Counted from the first letter of the stretch, positions 1 through 9,451 are shown. The stretch is 64,000 nucleotides of DNA from Moheibacter sp035515075 (GCA_035515075.1 DATJBZ010000009.1:1-64000); one strand, 5' to 3'. Notes: generated by a model not told the origin, from the letters alone. Program-made: numbers and translations.

Positions 1-996
1 TAAAGCTACCCAATAATCCGCATTGGGGATGATGAGCAATTTGATCCAACTTAAATTCCCCAATAAAGCAACGACGGCAAATCCACAGAACATCACAAAA
101 TACAGCATCACATCGGCATAAGATTGTTTGGCGTCTTCATCGACTGCTTTTTTAAAGAAAAACGGCTCAACGCCCATTCGGTACGCAGTCACCATCAAAA
201 TCATCAAAGTCGCAATCTTGTAGCAACCTGCATACGCACCGGCTTCGGCGGGATCGATCATGTCGCGCAACAACAGGTTGTCCAAATTCTCATTGGTCAC
301 AAAGGCCAAACCGGCCAACATTACTGGATAACCATAGTGGAACATCTTTTTGAACAAATCCCAATTGAAATAAAACCGGACTTGTTTCAGAATCGGATAC
401 AACAATACGATGCCCGAAAAAGAGGCAATTACGTTTGCCACAAAAGGATAAGACACTTTTTCGGTCATGCCTATTTTGGTCAAAAAAGTTTCAGGAATGG
501 TATAGAAAAATACCAAAATCATCAAGGTTTGGAAAACGCCTTGAAAGACTTTGATCGCCGAATATTTGATCGGTTGATTGGTGAAACGCAAAAATGCAAA
601 AGGCACCATGCAGATCGCATCAAAAAAGGCAATCCAGGCAAAAAAGGTCAGATATTCTGGATATTCAGCATAATCCAACACATTCGCCAACGGGATTTTG
701 AACAAATACATCCCCACCAAAAATGTCAGCGCATTGATAAAAACAAACCAAAAGGAAGTGTGAAATACTTTCCCAGAAAGGTTCTTATCCGCCGAAAAAC
801 GGAAATAAGCCGTTTCAAAACCAAAGGTCAATACGATGTTGACAAAGGCGACCAACGAATACAATTGGGCGAATTTCGAAAATTCTGCTGTATCGATTTG
901 TGTGGCATACACCGCCATCAAAGCGAAGTTAATCACCCTTGGCAATACTGCGCCAATTCCATAAATTACCGTCTCGCTTAAAAGTCTTTTGTACAA
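1..996 (-). CDS. Polysaccharide/lipid-linked oligosaccharide flippase-like membrane protein (partial, runs off the left edge)
   Basis: Reading the minus strand from 996 down to base 1 gives 332 uninterrupted codons, cut by the window edge. The product is strongly hydrophobic with many predicted membrane helices. It opens like Wzx/MurJ-type exporters (YKRLLSETVIYGIGAVLPRV). Family knowledge: such proteins move lipid-linked sugars across the inner membrane. The start is taken as TTG at 996-994 because an in-frame TAG lies two codons upstream and the YKRLL..ETVIYG opening is typical of the family. It is transcribed divergently from gpsA. Substrate is unknown; family is confident, role inferred. 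Confidence 0.8.
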   Translation of the reverse strand, partial: MYKRLLSETVIYGIGAVLPRVINFALMAVYATQIDTAEFSKFAQLYSLVAFVNIVLTFGFETAYFRFSADKNLSGKVFHTSFWFVFINALTFLVGMYLFKIPLANVLDYAEYPEYLTFFAWIAFFDAICMVPFAFLRFTNQPIKYSAIKVFQGVFQTLMILVFFYTIPETFLTKIGMTEKVSYPFVANVIASFSGIVLLYPILKQVRFYFNWDLFKKMFHYGYPVMLAGLAFVTNENLDNLLLRDMIDPAEAGAYAGCYKIATLMILMVTAYRMGVEPFFFKKAVDEDAKQSYADVMLYFVMFCGFAVVALLGNLSWIKLLIIPNADYWVAL

Positions 997-1124
997 ATTC
1001 TATTCAATTATTTGGGGCAAAATTCCGTTTTCTTTTTGACTTAGAGAAATGTTTTGCTTGCCCAATTGCTAACGGTAATTTCCAAACTTTATTGAATTTC
1101 AAAGAAGACTCGCCTAAAATTGTT

Positions 1125-1132
1125 TAATTTTG
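1125..1132 (+). promoter_or_regulatory. -7 box TAATTTTG of gpsA promoter
   Basis: An exact match to the Bacteroidota -7 consensus TAnnTTTG, 29 bases before the gpsA start. No clear -33 TTG at the usual 17-21 base spacing was seen. Confidence 0.55.
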
Positions 1133-1161
1133 CCCATTGAATTTACAATTAACAACATACC

Positions 1162-2154
1162 ATGTCCAAACCCAAAGTAGGATTAATCGGCGGTGGAAGC
1201 TGGTCTACAGCCATTGCAAAAATGCTTTGTAAAAATCATGAAACCATCCATTGGTGGGTCAGAAATGAATACACAAAAGGGTATATTTTAAAACACAAAC
1301 ACAACCCTAATTATTTGAGTTCAGTTGAATTTCAAACGGATCAATTGCACTTGACAACAGACATCAACGAGTTGGTCCGTGAAGTTGATTGGATCGTCAT
1401 GGCGGTGCCCTCCATTCATTTGGAGGATTGTTTGAAGGATTTGACGATACCCATCCAAGATAAATTCATAGTTTCTGCCATCAAAGGAATTGTTCCTGTG
1501 CATTACAAAATTGTGGGCGAATATTTACACGATGAATTTGGCTTGGATTATGATAATTTCGGCGTGATCAGCGGCCCTTGCCATGCGGAGGAAGTCGCTC
1601 TGGAGCGCTTGTCCTATTTGACCATCGCTGCACAAAACTTGGAAAAAGCACAAATGGTCGCCGATGGTTTGCGTTGTTCTTTCATCAAAACCAATATTTC
1701 TAAGGATGTTTTTGGTACAGAATACGCCGCGATTTTAAAGAACATTTATGCGATTGCTGCAGGAATTGCTCATGGTTTGGGGTATGGTGACAACTTCCAA
1801 GCAGTTTTGATGAGCAATGCCACACGAGAAATGAACCGCATCACTCAAAATGTTTCTCCGATCGAAAGGGACGTGACCGAATCAGCTTATTTGGGCGATT
1901 TGTTGGTCACAGGCTATTCTTATTTTTCACGCAACCGAATGTTTGGCACCATGATCGGCAAAGGTTATACGGTCAAATCAGCGATTTTGGACATGAACAT
2001 GGTCGCCGAAGGTTATTATGCCACCAAAAGCGTCTATGAATTGAAAAAAGTCTTGGAAGTCAAAGCACCGATTTTGGCTGCGGTGCACAAGATTTTGTAC
2101 AAGGACAAATCACCCGCCAAAGTATTTCAAAAATTGGCCAATAAATTGAATTGA
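1162..2154 (+). CDS. gpsA: NAD(P)H-dependent glycerol-3-phosphate dehydrogenase
   Basis: This 330-residue protein is the usual GpsA length. It reduces dihydroxyacetone phosphate to sn-glycerol-3-phosphate for phospholipid synthesis in the cytoplasm. The N-terminal dinucleotide motif GLIGGGSWSTA (residues 7-17) is the family GxGxWGTA signature with a Ser in place of one Gly. A SAIKGI segment and the catalytic-Lys region AAILKNIYAIAAGI follow, and the C-terminal half has the helical GpsA domain with the substrate segment SRNRMFG. The start has a matched -7 box upstream. It is followed directly by two small genes, suggesting one transcript. Confidence 0.96.
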   Translation: MSKPKVGLIGGGSWSTAIAKMLCKNHETIHWWVRNEYTKGYILKHKHNPNYLSSVEFQTDQLHLTTDINELVREVDWIVMAVPSIHLEDCLKDLTIPIQDKFIVSAIKGIVPVHYKIVGEYLHDEFGLDYDNFGVISGPCHAEEVALERLSYLTIAAQNLEKAQMVADGLRCSFIKTNISKDVFGTEYAAILKNIYAIAAGIAHGLGYGDNFQAVLMSNATREMNRITQNVSPIERDVTESAYLGDLLVTGYSYFSRNRMFGTMIGKGYTVKSAILDMNMVAEGYYATKSVYELKKVLEVKAPILAAVHKILYKDKSPAKVFQKLANKLN

Positions 2155-2155
2155 T

Positions 2156-2359
2156 ATGAAATTTACACCACAAATTTACTGGGCACTCGCCCTCATCATC
2201 TTGGGATTGATCTTGGTTGTTGGCGGTTTTGTTTTAAAACTCAATGACTATTCGGACGGATGGATCACCGGAAACAACTGCATTATTTTGGGCATGTTGG
2301 TCGAACTTCTGGGCATATTTATTGTTGCAGACCAATTCACCAAAAATCTCAAAAAATAA
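2156..2359 (+). CDS. Small two-helix membrane protein, function unknown
   Basis: 67 residues with two hydrophobic segments (about 8-27 and 40-60) separated by a short polar loop containing SDGWITGN. The start codon follows the gpsA stop by one base and the next gene begins three bases after its stop, so it is very probably co-transcribed with both. No function can be assigned. The hydrophobic pattern and tight packing argue for a real gene. Confidence 0.7.
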   Translation: MKFTPQIYWALALIILGLILVVGGFVLKLNDYSDGWITGNNCIILGMLVELLGIFIVADQFTKNLKK

Positions 2360-2362
2360 TCC

Positions 2363-2791
2363 ATGCTTAAACAAGGTTTCATTTCAAAAATCATTGAACA
2401 AATCGTTCAATCGATTGCGCGAATGTTGACAATGGACCATGAAAAAGAGGCCGAAAAGTTTTTGCATGATTTTGATGAAACTTTACAAACTTATTACAAA
2501 ACCAAAATCCAAGATTTGGAAAGTTTAACCCAAATTGATCCAGAAAAAGATGTGTTTTTATTGGATGATAAACTGCGAAACATGCAATTGCATTTGTTTG
2601 GCAAAGCGGCTTGGGTGTTTTACCATCAAGATGAAATGGAATCTGCCAAAACTTGTCTAAAGATCATTGAACGCATCCAAGCAGAAGAAAGTGCTGTCTT
2701 TGAATTTCCTTCTCAAAAGATGCTCGAAACCCAAGCATGGATCGATGATTTACACTCAAAACTCGCTCAAAATTCAACCACGAATCATTGA
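2363..2791 (+). CDS. Helical protein of unknown function (DUF6483-like)
   Basis: 142 residues, predicted mostly alpha-helical and soluble. The opening (MLKQGFISKIIEQIVQSIAR) resembles small bacterial proteins grouped as DUF6483, which is a tentative match made by eye. No catalytic motif is visible. It is the last gene of the gpsA group, and its 3' end overlaps the convergent aminotransferase gene by 18 bases. Confidence 0.6.
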   Translation: MLKQGFISKIIEQIVQSIARMLTMDHEKEAEKFLHDFDETLQTYYKTKIQDLESLTQIDPEKDVFLLDDKLRNMQLHLFGKAAWVFYHQDEMESAKTCLKIIERIQAEESAVFEFPSQKMLETQAWIDDLHSKLAQNSTTNH

Positions 2792-3370
2792 CATCGATAA
2801 ATTGGGACTTTCTTCCAAATTCATCATGGCATTGATCATTTTAAAAGTTTCAAAACGATTCAAATCTTCTACTTGGATTGGTTTTTCAACAATTTGTTTC
2901 GTTTCCAAAAGCGATTGACGCATGGTGCCATTCAATAAATAAGTCGTCGGTGTCACCCAATTTTCACCATCAAAAAAAACCAAATTGGAATAGGAGGTAT
3001 CCGTGATTTCACCATTTTGAACGATGATGATTTCGTCTTCATTGACCTCTTTTTTCATGCGTTCAAAAACTTGGCGATTGTCGTATTTCCATCGATAATC
3101 CAACGCATTGTTCTCTACCAAAGCAAAAGAATCCAATGGTCGAATTTCATAAGGCATGAACTGAATGTCCAAAACCTCTTCAGCATAAACGATGCGGCAT
3201 TTGAATTTCCCGTGCAGAGGAAATGAAGAATCATTCAAAATCTCATTTAAATCCATTGAATTTTCCTTGCCAAAAAACGCCCAATAGGTTTCATTCATTC
3301 GTTTTTGGTGAAATGCCAGATTTCTGATTTCACCATGCAACACACCAATACTTTCAATGAATCGGGACAT
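2774..3370 (-). CDS. Class IV aminotransferase-like protein (aminodeoxychorismate lyase type)
   Basis: 198 residues, shorter than typical PabC or branched-chain aminotransferases (about 260-300). Recognisable parts are the probable PLP-lysine region YRWKYDNRQVFERM (Lys near residue 94), the PLP-pocket segment GEITDTSYSNLVFFDG, and the C-terminal GTMRQSLLE. These are fold-type IV features as in 4-amino-4-deoxychorismate lyase, which makes 4-aminobenzoate for folate. folE in the same minus-strand run is consistent with a folate role, but that is inference. Flavobacterial forms of this family are often short, so truncation is not implied. Confidence 0.75.
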   Translation of the reverse strand: MSRFIESIGVLHGEIRNLAFHQKRMNETYWAFFGKENSMDLNEILNDSSFPLHGKFKCRIVYAEEVLDIQFMPYEIRPLDSFALVENNALDYRWKYDNRQVFERMKKEVNEDEIIIVQNGEITDTSYSNLVFFDGENWVTPTTYLLNGTMRQSLLETKQIVEKPIQVEDLNRFETFKMINAMMNLEESPNLSMSMIRG

Positions 3371-3473
3371 GCGTTTATTTACTTTTGATGAACCATTTTT
3401 TTCAAAGGCAGATCTGTTTCATCATCCAATCGTGTGAACAAAAAACAAGTGCCAATGTTAGACCGAATTGTAC

Positions 3474-3914
3474 TTACTTCACTGGTGGCACCAATAGAAT
3501 CGGTGTTTTTGTACCTTTGATCACCTCGTTTGAAACGCTTCCAACGAAAACCTTGTACAAAGTACTGTGGTTGATCAAGCCCAAAATAATCAAATCGGCA
3601 TTGACTTTTTCGGCCAATCTCAAAATTTGTTTGTCGGCTGCACCTTGTAGCAAATGGGTTTCACAAATCAGTCCTGCGGCGGAAAAACGGGCCTTGAATA
3701 AGTTCAAAGTTTCCATTTCTTTTTCATAGGCCGACAAGGTTTCTGAAGAAATGTATTCAACTGCTTCTTCCTGCGCATTGATTTCTTTGTTTTTAATCGA
3801 AGTCACATGCACCAAATGGACATTGGCATCAAATGCTGTAGCGATTTCAATGGCTTTGTTGGCGACTAAATCTCCTTCTTTATTAGAATCTATGGGGACG
3901 ATGATCGTTTTCAT
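3474..3914 (-). CDS. Universal stress protein, single UspA domain
   Basis: 146 residues forming one Usp domain: an N-terminal strand MKTIIVPIDSNKEG and a C-terminal ILGLINHST...VGSVSNEVIKGTKTPILLVP. The nucleotide-binding signature Gx2Gx9G(S/T) is only partly kept. The first Gly and the final GS are present but the second Gly is Asn, so ATP binding is uncertain. It lies 39 bases downstream of cysS on the same strand and may be read from the folE-cysS transcript. Confidence 0.88.
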   Translation of the reverse strand: MKTIIVPIDSNKEGDLVANKAIEIATAFDANVHLVHVTSIKNKEINAQEEAVEYISSETLSAYEKEMETLNLFKARFSAAGLICETHLLQGAADKQILRLAEKVNADLIILGLINHSTLYKVFVGSVSNEVIKGTKTPILLVPPVK

Positions 3915-3953
3915 ATGGATAAAATAGGAATTGTATAATGGTCAAATTGTCAA

Positions 3954-5435
3954 TTAGTTGATGTTGTATGTTGTGCCGTCTTTTCCGTCTTTGAGTTGAA
4001 TGCCCAATGCGTTCAATTCATCTCTGACTTGATCCGATAGCGCCCAGTTTTTATCAACTCTTGCTTGGTTGCGGATTTTGATCAGCATTTGCATTACGCC
4101 ATCCAGTTTCTGTTCGTGTTGGTTGGCGTTTTCTGTTTGGTTTTTCAAGCCCATCACGTCAAAAACAAAAGCTTCCAAAGCTTGCGTTAAAGTAGCGATG
4201 TCTTCTGAATTCAATTTTTCGGTACCTGCTTTTGCTCCGTTAATGACTCGAACCGCTTCAAACAAATGCGCAATTAAAATTGGCGTATTGAAATCATCAT
4301 CCATGGCAGCGTAACATTCCTTTAACCAATGGTTGACGTCAAAGTCAGATTGTTCTGATGGATGCAAGCTCTTCAAGGTTTTCATGCCATCGATCAAACG
4401 GTGCAAACCTTTTTCACTGGCGAGCATCGCATCATTTGAAATGTCCAAAACACTTCGATAATGCGCTTGTAAAAAGCAGAAACGAACGACGCTGGGGTGA
4501 AAGGCTTTTTCGAAGAAATCATTTTCTCCCGAAACCAATTCCATCGGTAAAATGTAATTTCCAGTGGATTTACTCATGCGTTGACCGTTCATGGTCAGCA
4601 TATTGGCGTGCAACCAGTATTTTACAGGATTTTCTCCGTTGGCTGCTTTGGCTTGGGCAATTTCACATTCGTGGTGCGGAAATTTCAAATCCATTCCTCC
4701 TCCATGAATGTCAAAAGTTTCACCCAAATATTTGGTGCTCATCACGGTACACTCCAAGTGCCAACCTGGAAATCCTGCTCCCCAAGGAGAATTCCAACGC
4801 ATGATGTGTGCCGGGGAAGCGTGTTTCCAAAGTGCAAAATCCACAGGATTTCTTTTTTCACCTTGTCCATCCAAATCTCTTGTGTTGTTGATTAAATCTT
4901 CAATATTTCTTCGGCTCAATTCGCCATAATTCAATCCTTTTTGGTTGTAAGCTTCCACATCAAAATACACCGAACCGTTGACTTCATACGCCATGCCCAA
5001 TTCAATGAGTTTTTGGGTCAATTCAATTTGTTCCACGATATGTCCGGTCGCAGTCGGCTCAATGGTGGGGGGCATCGCATTGAACGTTTCCAATACTTTG
5101 TGGAAATCCACGGTGTATTTTTGAACGATTTCCATCGGTTCCAATTTTTCCAAACGCGATTGTTTCACAAAACGGTCGTTGTCCACATTGCCGTCATCGG
5201 TCAAATGCCCTGCATCGGTGATGTTTCGGACATAACGAACTTGGTAACCCAAATGAACCAAATAGCGGTAAATCAAGTCAAATGACAAAAAAGTACGCAC
5301 ATTGCCCAAATGTACATTGCTATAAACCGTCGGTCCACAAACGTACATGCCTACAAAATCCTTGTTGATGGGAATGAAGTTTTCCTTTTCTCCGCTGAGC
5401 GAATTCAATACTTTTAAATGGTTCGTTTTTACCAT
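3954..5435 (-). CDS. cysS: Cysteinyl-tRNA synthetase
   Basis: 493 residues, the usual length. It charges tRNA-Cys with cysteine. The class I signatures are clear: CGPTVYSNVHLGN (residues 33-45, HIGH motif as HLGN with zinc ligand Cys33), GWHLECTVMS (Cys229), GGGMDLKFPHHECE, and RMSKSTGN (KMSKS motif, 286-293). The C-terminal anticodon-binding part is complete. It lies 44 bases downstream of folE on the same strand. Confidence 0.98.
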   Translation of the reverse strand: MVKTNHLKVLNSLSGEKENFIPINKDFVGMYVCGPTVYSNVHLGNVRTFLSFDLIYRYLVHLGYQVRYVRNITDAGHLTDDGNVDNDRFVKQSRLEKLEPMEIVQKYTVDFHKVLETFNAMPPTIEPTATGHIVEQIELTQKLIELGMAYEVNGSVYFDVEAYNQKGLNYGELSRRNIEDLINNTRDLDGQGEKRNPVDFALWKHASPAHIMRWNSPWGAGFPGWHLECTVMSTKYLGETFDIHGGGMDLKFPHHECEIAQAKAANGENPVKYWLHANMLTMNGQRMSKSTGNYILPMELVSGENDFFEKAFHPSVVRFCFLQAHYRSVLDISNDAMLASEKGLHRLIDGMKTLKSLHPSEQSDFDVNHWLKECYAAMDDDFNTPILIAHLFEAVRVINGAKAGTEKLNSEDIATLTQALEAFVFDVMGLKNQTENANQHEQKLDGVMQMLIKIRNQARVDKNWALSDQVRDELNALGIQLKDGKDGTTYNIN

Positions 5436-5479
5436 GGATGTTTATTTATGGATTTGAAAAATATGTATTTTTAGATCAA

Positions 5480-6157
5480 TTACACATTAAATTTCGTTTT
5501 TACACCTAAATAATGCAAAAACTCTCTTCTTGTGGTTGGATCTGTGCTAAAAACACCGCCCAATTCTGCAGTTACTGTGCTGCTGTCGATGTCGCGAATG
5601 CCTCTTGAATTGACACACAAATGTTTGGCGTCAATCACACAAGCTACATCTTCCGTTCCCAAAGCATCTTGCATCGCTTTCACAATTTGCATTGTCAAAC
5701 GTTCTTGCACTTGAGGTCTTTTGGCAAAATAATCGACAATTCGATTCATTTTGGATAAGCCAATCACTTTTCCATTGGAAATATAACCGATATGTGCTTT
5801 TCCAACAATCGGTAAAAAGTGGTGTTCACAGGTCGAATATACGGTAATGTCTTTTTCAACCAGCATTTGGTTGTATTTGTATTTGTTTTCAAAGGTGGAC
5901 ATTTTGGGCATTTTGTCTGGACGCAATCCGCCAAAAATTTCATTGACAAACATTTTCGCCACCCGTTTGGGTGTGCCTTTCAAGCTGTCATCGGTTAAAT
6001 CCAAGCCCAAAGTATGCATGATTTTGGTGAAATCAGCTTCGATTAATTTGATTTTTTCTTGGTCATCCAATGCAAATGCATCTTTTCTCATCGGTGTATC
6101 TGCTTCGCTTGCGAAATGGTCGTCGCCCATTTCATCATAAAAATCGTTGTTTGACAT
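5480..6157 (-). CDS. folE: GTP cyclohydrolase I
   Basis: 225 residues. The enzyme converts GTP to 7,8-dihydroneopterin triphosphate, the first step of tetrahydrofolate (and possibly queuosine) synthesis. The zinc ligands are visible as Cys110 and His113 in STCEHHFLP and Cys181 in AKHLCVNSRG. The substrate segments GKVIGLSKMNRI and QERLT are intact. The first 30 residues are an acidic extension common in this family. It is the first gene of the minus-strand run and has a -7 box just upstream. Confidence 0.98.
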   Translation of the reverse strand: MSNNDFYDEMGDDHFASEADTPMRKDAFALDDQEKIKLIEADFTKIMHTLGLDLTDDSLKGTPKRVAKMFVNEIFGGLRPDKMPKMSTFENKYKYNQMLVEKDITVYSTCEHHFLPIVGKAHIGYISNGKVIGLSKMNRIVDYFAKRPQVQERLTMQIVKAMQDALGTEDVACVIDAKHLCVNSRGIRDIDSSTVTAELGGVFSTDPTTRREFLHYLGVKTKFNV

Positions 6158-6176
6158 TTTGTATCTAATTAAACGG

Positions 6177-6184
6177 CAAATTTA
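6177..6184 (-). promoter_or_regulatory. -7 box TAAATTTG of folE promoter
   Basis: CAAATTTA on the plus strand, 20 bases upstream of the folE start codon when read on the minus strand. Confidence 0.55.
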
Positions 6185-6385
6185 GCGAATCCGTACCATA
6201 CAAACTAAATCAACTATTGAATTTAGTTTTTTTTGTAAAAAGAAGAAAAAAGAAAGTCTAAAAATTTTTAAATAAAAGATTGTTTAATGCTGTAGAAAGT
6301 ATCATTTGTTTTTACTTTGAAAAGAGTTAAATGGTTGTCAGGATTTTTGAAATTTAAAATAATGATCTCATCACAGAGTTAAGCA

Positions 6386-6401
6386 ATCTATCTGGATAGA
6401 T
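6386..6401. promoter_or_regulatory. Palindrome in the 331-base gap before the His/Cys-rich gene (possible operator)
   Basis: ATCTATC-TG-GATAGAT is a perfect 7-base inverted repeat 88 bases upstream of the GTG start at 6489. It sits in an AT-rich gap (6158-6488) that otherwise holds only the folE promoter. A repressor site, for example for a metal-responsive regulator, would fit the gene pair downstream, but no regulator family can be named from the half-site. Confidence 0.3.
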
Positions 6402-6488
6402 CTTAAGGATTGGTGAACGTGAAATTTTATAGAATTTCAATTCATGGGCTAAATAAAATGCTTAGTTTTACTGTTGAATTAGACCCAG

Positions 6489-6848
6489 GTGAGAAACAAG
6501 AGAAATATCCATTTTAGTAGCATTGCCTTGCTTGTGCTTTACGCATTTGCATTGGTGCCTTTTGTGGTTTTTCACCAACACCATAAACATAGGGTGGACT
6601 TTGATGCAGCGAGTAGTTGTGAAAAAGCGATTTATTATGGTGTGGATGACCAACATGAGCAACACATCAGTTCAGTTCAAGAAAATTGTTCGCTTTGTGA
6701 TTCTCATCTGACAACGGCACAATTGCTGTTTGAAACGACTTATGCGTTTTTCAAAGCACCGATTTTTCATGACAACTCAGTAGAATGCGAAAGTTATCAT
6801 TCAGTTGATCCCACGCATTTATTCAACAAAGGGCCTCCTTTCATTTAA
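6489..6848 (+). CDS. Small His/Cys-rich membrane or exported protein upstream of a TonB receptor
   Basis: 119 residues with one hydrophobic N-terminal segment (about 9-28) followed by a metal-ligand-rich stretch HQHHKHR, then CEKAIYYGVDDQHEQH and CSLCDSH. The start is GTG, because an in-frame TAG lies three codons before it and no ATG follows until the body of the protein. The next gene, 114 bases downstream, is a TonB-dependent receptor. Small His/Cys-rich exported proteins paired with receptors suggest metal handling in the periplasm. That is inference from composition and context only. Confidence 0.65.
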   Translation: MRNKRNIHFSSIALLVLYAFALVPFVVFHQHHKHRVDFDAASSCEKAIYYGVDDQHEQHISSVQENCSLCDSHLTTAQLLFETTYAFFKAPIFHDNSVECESYHSVDPTHLFNKGPPFI

Positions 6849-6962
6849 TTTTTTCGGCACAAAAACTTCATTGAGAGCAATGGAGAAAAAAGCAATAGTC
6901 ATTTTATTTCTTGGATTCACCCATGGAAATAAGATGAGATTTTTAATTAAAAGAAAAAATAA

Positions 6963-9341
6963 ATGAATTCTAATCAAAATATATTGACCATGGTCTGTCT
7001 ATTGGTGACGGCCTCAATTTTTGCTCAGCATACTTTGTCGGGCGGTACAAAAGATCAAATGAACAACGAAAAGTTAGCTGGCGTTTCTATTTATTTTCCT
7101 GATTTGAAAAAAGGAACACTATCGGATGATAATGGAAATTATGAAATAACAGCACTCAAAAAAGGAATTTATTGGGTAGAAGTGAGCGCAATGGGTTATG
7201 GAACCATTGTAGAGCAAATAGCAATTGAAGGAGAGGTTCAGCTTGATTTCTCATTGGAAGAGTCCATCACAGAATTGGGCGATATCATCATCACTGGTGT
7301 GACCCGCGCAACTGAATTGAAAAAAAATCCAGTGGTGATAAAAACGATCGATCAACAATTTTTTGAACAAAATAGTTCGACGAATTTGGTGGATGCTTTG
7401 AAAGCAGTGCCAGGCATTAGCAGCATTGGTACGGGGCCCAATATTTCAAAACCAGTGATTCGCGGTTTGGGATTCAATCGTGTGATCGTATTGAACAATG
7501 GCATGAAACAAGAAGGGCAACAATGGGGAAGTGAGCACGGTGTTGAAATTGACGAATACAGCATCGATCGCGTTGAAATCATCAAAGGACCAGGAAGTTT
7601 GCTGTATGGTTCGGATGGCATTGCAGGGGTGTTGAATTTTTTACCGCCGAAACCACCTTTGAAGGATGAAACCAACACGAAAATATTGACCAATTACCAA
7701 AGCAATAACCAACTGATGGGTTATTCATTGGCCCATGCTGGTAATAAAAATGGTTTTCAATGGTTGGGGAATTTCTCCAATAAATATGCAGGGAATTATG
7801 AAAATGATTTCGATGGGAAAGTGCTCAATTCGGGTTTTCGTGAATTCAATGGAAAACTTTCTTTGGGACTGAACAAAAGTTGGGGACATTCTTATTGGAC
7901 AGTGAATTCATATAACAGCAAATTAGGTATTGTGGAAGGAGAACGAGATGAGGAAGGAAATTTTGTGTATGAAAATCATTTGGGTGAAGAAGTTTCCGCT
8001 TCAAACAAAGATTTGAAAGGCTATAAAATCGGGGTGCCTTATCAGAAAATCAATCATTTCAGCGTCGCGTCCAACCATTATTTTATACTGAACAAAGGTT
8101 CGATCCACGCAGATTTAGGTTTTCAAAATAACCGAAGAAAAGAATATGAAGAAGCTGAAACGCCAGAAGAGGTAGGTTTGTCACTTTCATTGAATACATT
8201 CAATTATAGCTTCCGATACAATTTTGAAAAAATGAAAGGATGGGAAACTTCAGTAGGTATAGGTGGAATGTGGCAAACTAATCGAAACAAAGGAGTAGAG
8301 TATTTGATCCCAGATTATGATTTGTTGGATATCGGCGCATTTGTTTTTGCACAAAAAAACTTTGGTGAATTGACTTTGGCAGGAGGATTTCGAGTGGACA
8401 ATCGCAACATGAATGCCCAAGAATTGTATTTGGAAGCAGAAAGCCAAGTTGATCCGGAATTAAAATTCATTCATTTTAACAAGCATTACCAAGGCATTTC
8501 AGGGAGTTTGGGATTGAGTTACCAAATGAATAAAAGCCAAACATTTAAGTTGAATTTTTCTCAAGGATTTCGGGCGCCAAACATTGCGGAATTGGCTTCA
8601 AATGGTCGGCACGAAGGAACGTTTCGGTATGAAGTTGGTCAGCCCAATTTAAAATCAGAAATTAGCCATCAAATCGATTTGGCCTATTATTTAAACACAG
8701 AGCACTTGACTTTAGAAGTCAGTCCTTTTGTGAATTTTATTGATCAATATATTTTTCTTGAAAAATCAGATCAATTGATTGAAAACGAGGAAGGAAATGC
8801 ATGGGCTGTTTTTGAATACACCGCAGGGAATGCGACTTTGTGGGGTGGAGAATTGTACATGGATTGGCATCCTCATCCTTTGGACTGGTTGCATGTTGAA
8901 CAATCATTTTCGTATGTTCAAGCAACCCAAACTCACTCTTCAAAAGATGCGAAGTATCTTCCATTTATTCCTGCGCCGCATTATAGAGGTGGTTTGAAGG
9001 CGGAATTTCATTCGGTCAATAAAAATATCTCTAACCTTTATGCGCAATTTTACGTGGACCATTTTTTTGCCCAAAACAAAGTGTACCGCGCTTACGGTAC
9101 AGAAACGCCCACTGCGGCCTATACTTTGCTAAGCGCTGGAATTGGTGCGCGTTTTCAATTGTTCAATCAAAAAGATTTTGTGCAATTCTCCATTCATGCC
9201 AACAATTTGACCAACAAAGCCTACCAAAGTCATTTGAGTCGATTGAAATACGCATCAGAAAATCCTGCCACTGGACGAATCGGCGTTTTTGACATGGGTA
9301 GAAACTTTGGGTTCAAAATTGTGATCAATTTGAAGAATTAA
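6963..9341 (+). CDS. TonB-dependent outer-membrane receptor
   Basis: 792 residues. Signal peptide (about 1-21, ending SIFAQ), a carboxypeptidase-regulatory-like beta-sandwich (about 25-100), a plug domain (about 115-225, with VDALKAVPGISSIGTG, PVIRGLGFNRV and IKGPGSLLYGSDGIAGV), then a beta-barrel with the FSQGFRAPNIAEL strand. It ends on the hydrophobic strand FGFKIVINLKN. Family knowledge: energised uptake of metal chelates or small molecules across the outer membrane. The substrate is not shown. The His/Cys-rich protein upstream points toward a metal. Confidence 0.93.
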   Translation: MNSNQNILTMVCLLVTASIFAQHTLSGGTKDQMNNEKLAGVSIYFPDLKKGTLSDDNGNYEITALKKGIYWVEVSAMGYGTIVEQIAIEGEVQLDFSLEESITELGDIIITGVTRATELKKNPVVIKTIDQQFFEQNSSTNLVDALKAVPGISSIGTGPNISKPVIRGLGFNRVIVLNNGMKQEGQQWGSEHGVEIDEYSIDRVEIIKGPGSLLYGSDGIAGVLNFLPPKPPLKDETNTKILTNYQSNNQLMGYSLAHAGNKNGFQWLGNFSNKYAGNYENDFDGKVLNSGFREFNGKLSLGLNKSWGHSYWTVNSYNSKLGIVEGERDEEGNFVYENHLGEEVSASNKDLKGYKIGVPYQKINHFSVASNHYFILNKGSIHADLGFQNNRRKEYEEAETPEEVGLSLSLNTFNYSFRYNFEKMKGWETSVGIGGMWQTNRNKGVEYLIPDYDLLDIGAFVFAQKNFGELTLAGGFRVDNRNMNAQELYLEAESQVDPELKFIHFNKHYQGISGSLGLSYQMNKSQTFKLNFSQGFRAPNIAELASNGRHEGTFRYEVGQPNLKSEISHQIDLAYYLNTEHLTLEVSPFVNFIDQYIFLEKSDQLIENEEGNAWAVFEYTAGNATLWGGELYMDWHPHPLDWLHVEQSFSYVQATQTHSSKDAKYLPFIPAPHYRGGLKAEFHSVNKNISNLYAQFYVDHFFAQNKVYRAYGTETPTAAYTLLSAGIGARFQLFNQKDFVQFSIHANNLTNKAYQSHLSRLKYASENPATGRIGVFDMGRNFGFKIVINLKN

Positions 9342-9361
9342 ATCAATGATTTAGCCAAACG

Positions 9362-9400
9362 AAAGGCCGTCTGTTGAAAGTTTGTCAGGCGGCTTTTTTG
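9362..9400 (+). terminator. Intrinsic terminator of the TonB receptor gene
   Basis: GGCCGTCTG and CAGGCGGC form a G/C-rich stem with a 12-base loop, followed by TTTTTTG. Confidence 0.75.
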
Positions 9401-9451
9401 TTTTGATGGTGGATTAAAGTTGAAAATTGCTGAGGCGCATTGAAATATGGT

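Noticed and set aside
124..1127. Plus-strand open frames of 285 and 62 codons over the left edge
   Set aside because: They are shadows of the minus-strand flippase, whose translation is hydrophobic and family-like, or extend into its upstream region.
6158..6488. Cobalamin or TPP riboswitch upstream of the TonB receptor pair
   Set aside because: No B12-box-like or THI-box-like conserved segments were found by eye.
6882..6965. 27-codon open frame before the TonB receptor (MEKKAIVILFLGF...)
   Set aside because: Too short, overlaps the receptor start, and no conserved pattern was seen.
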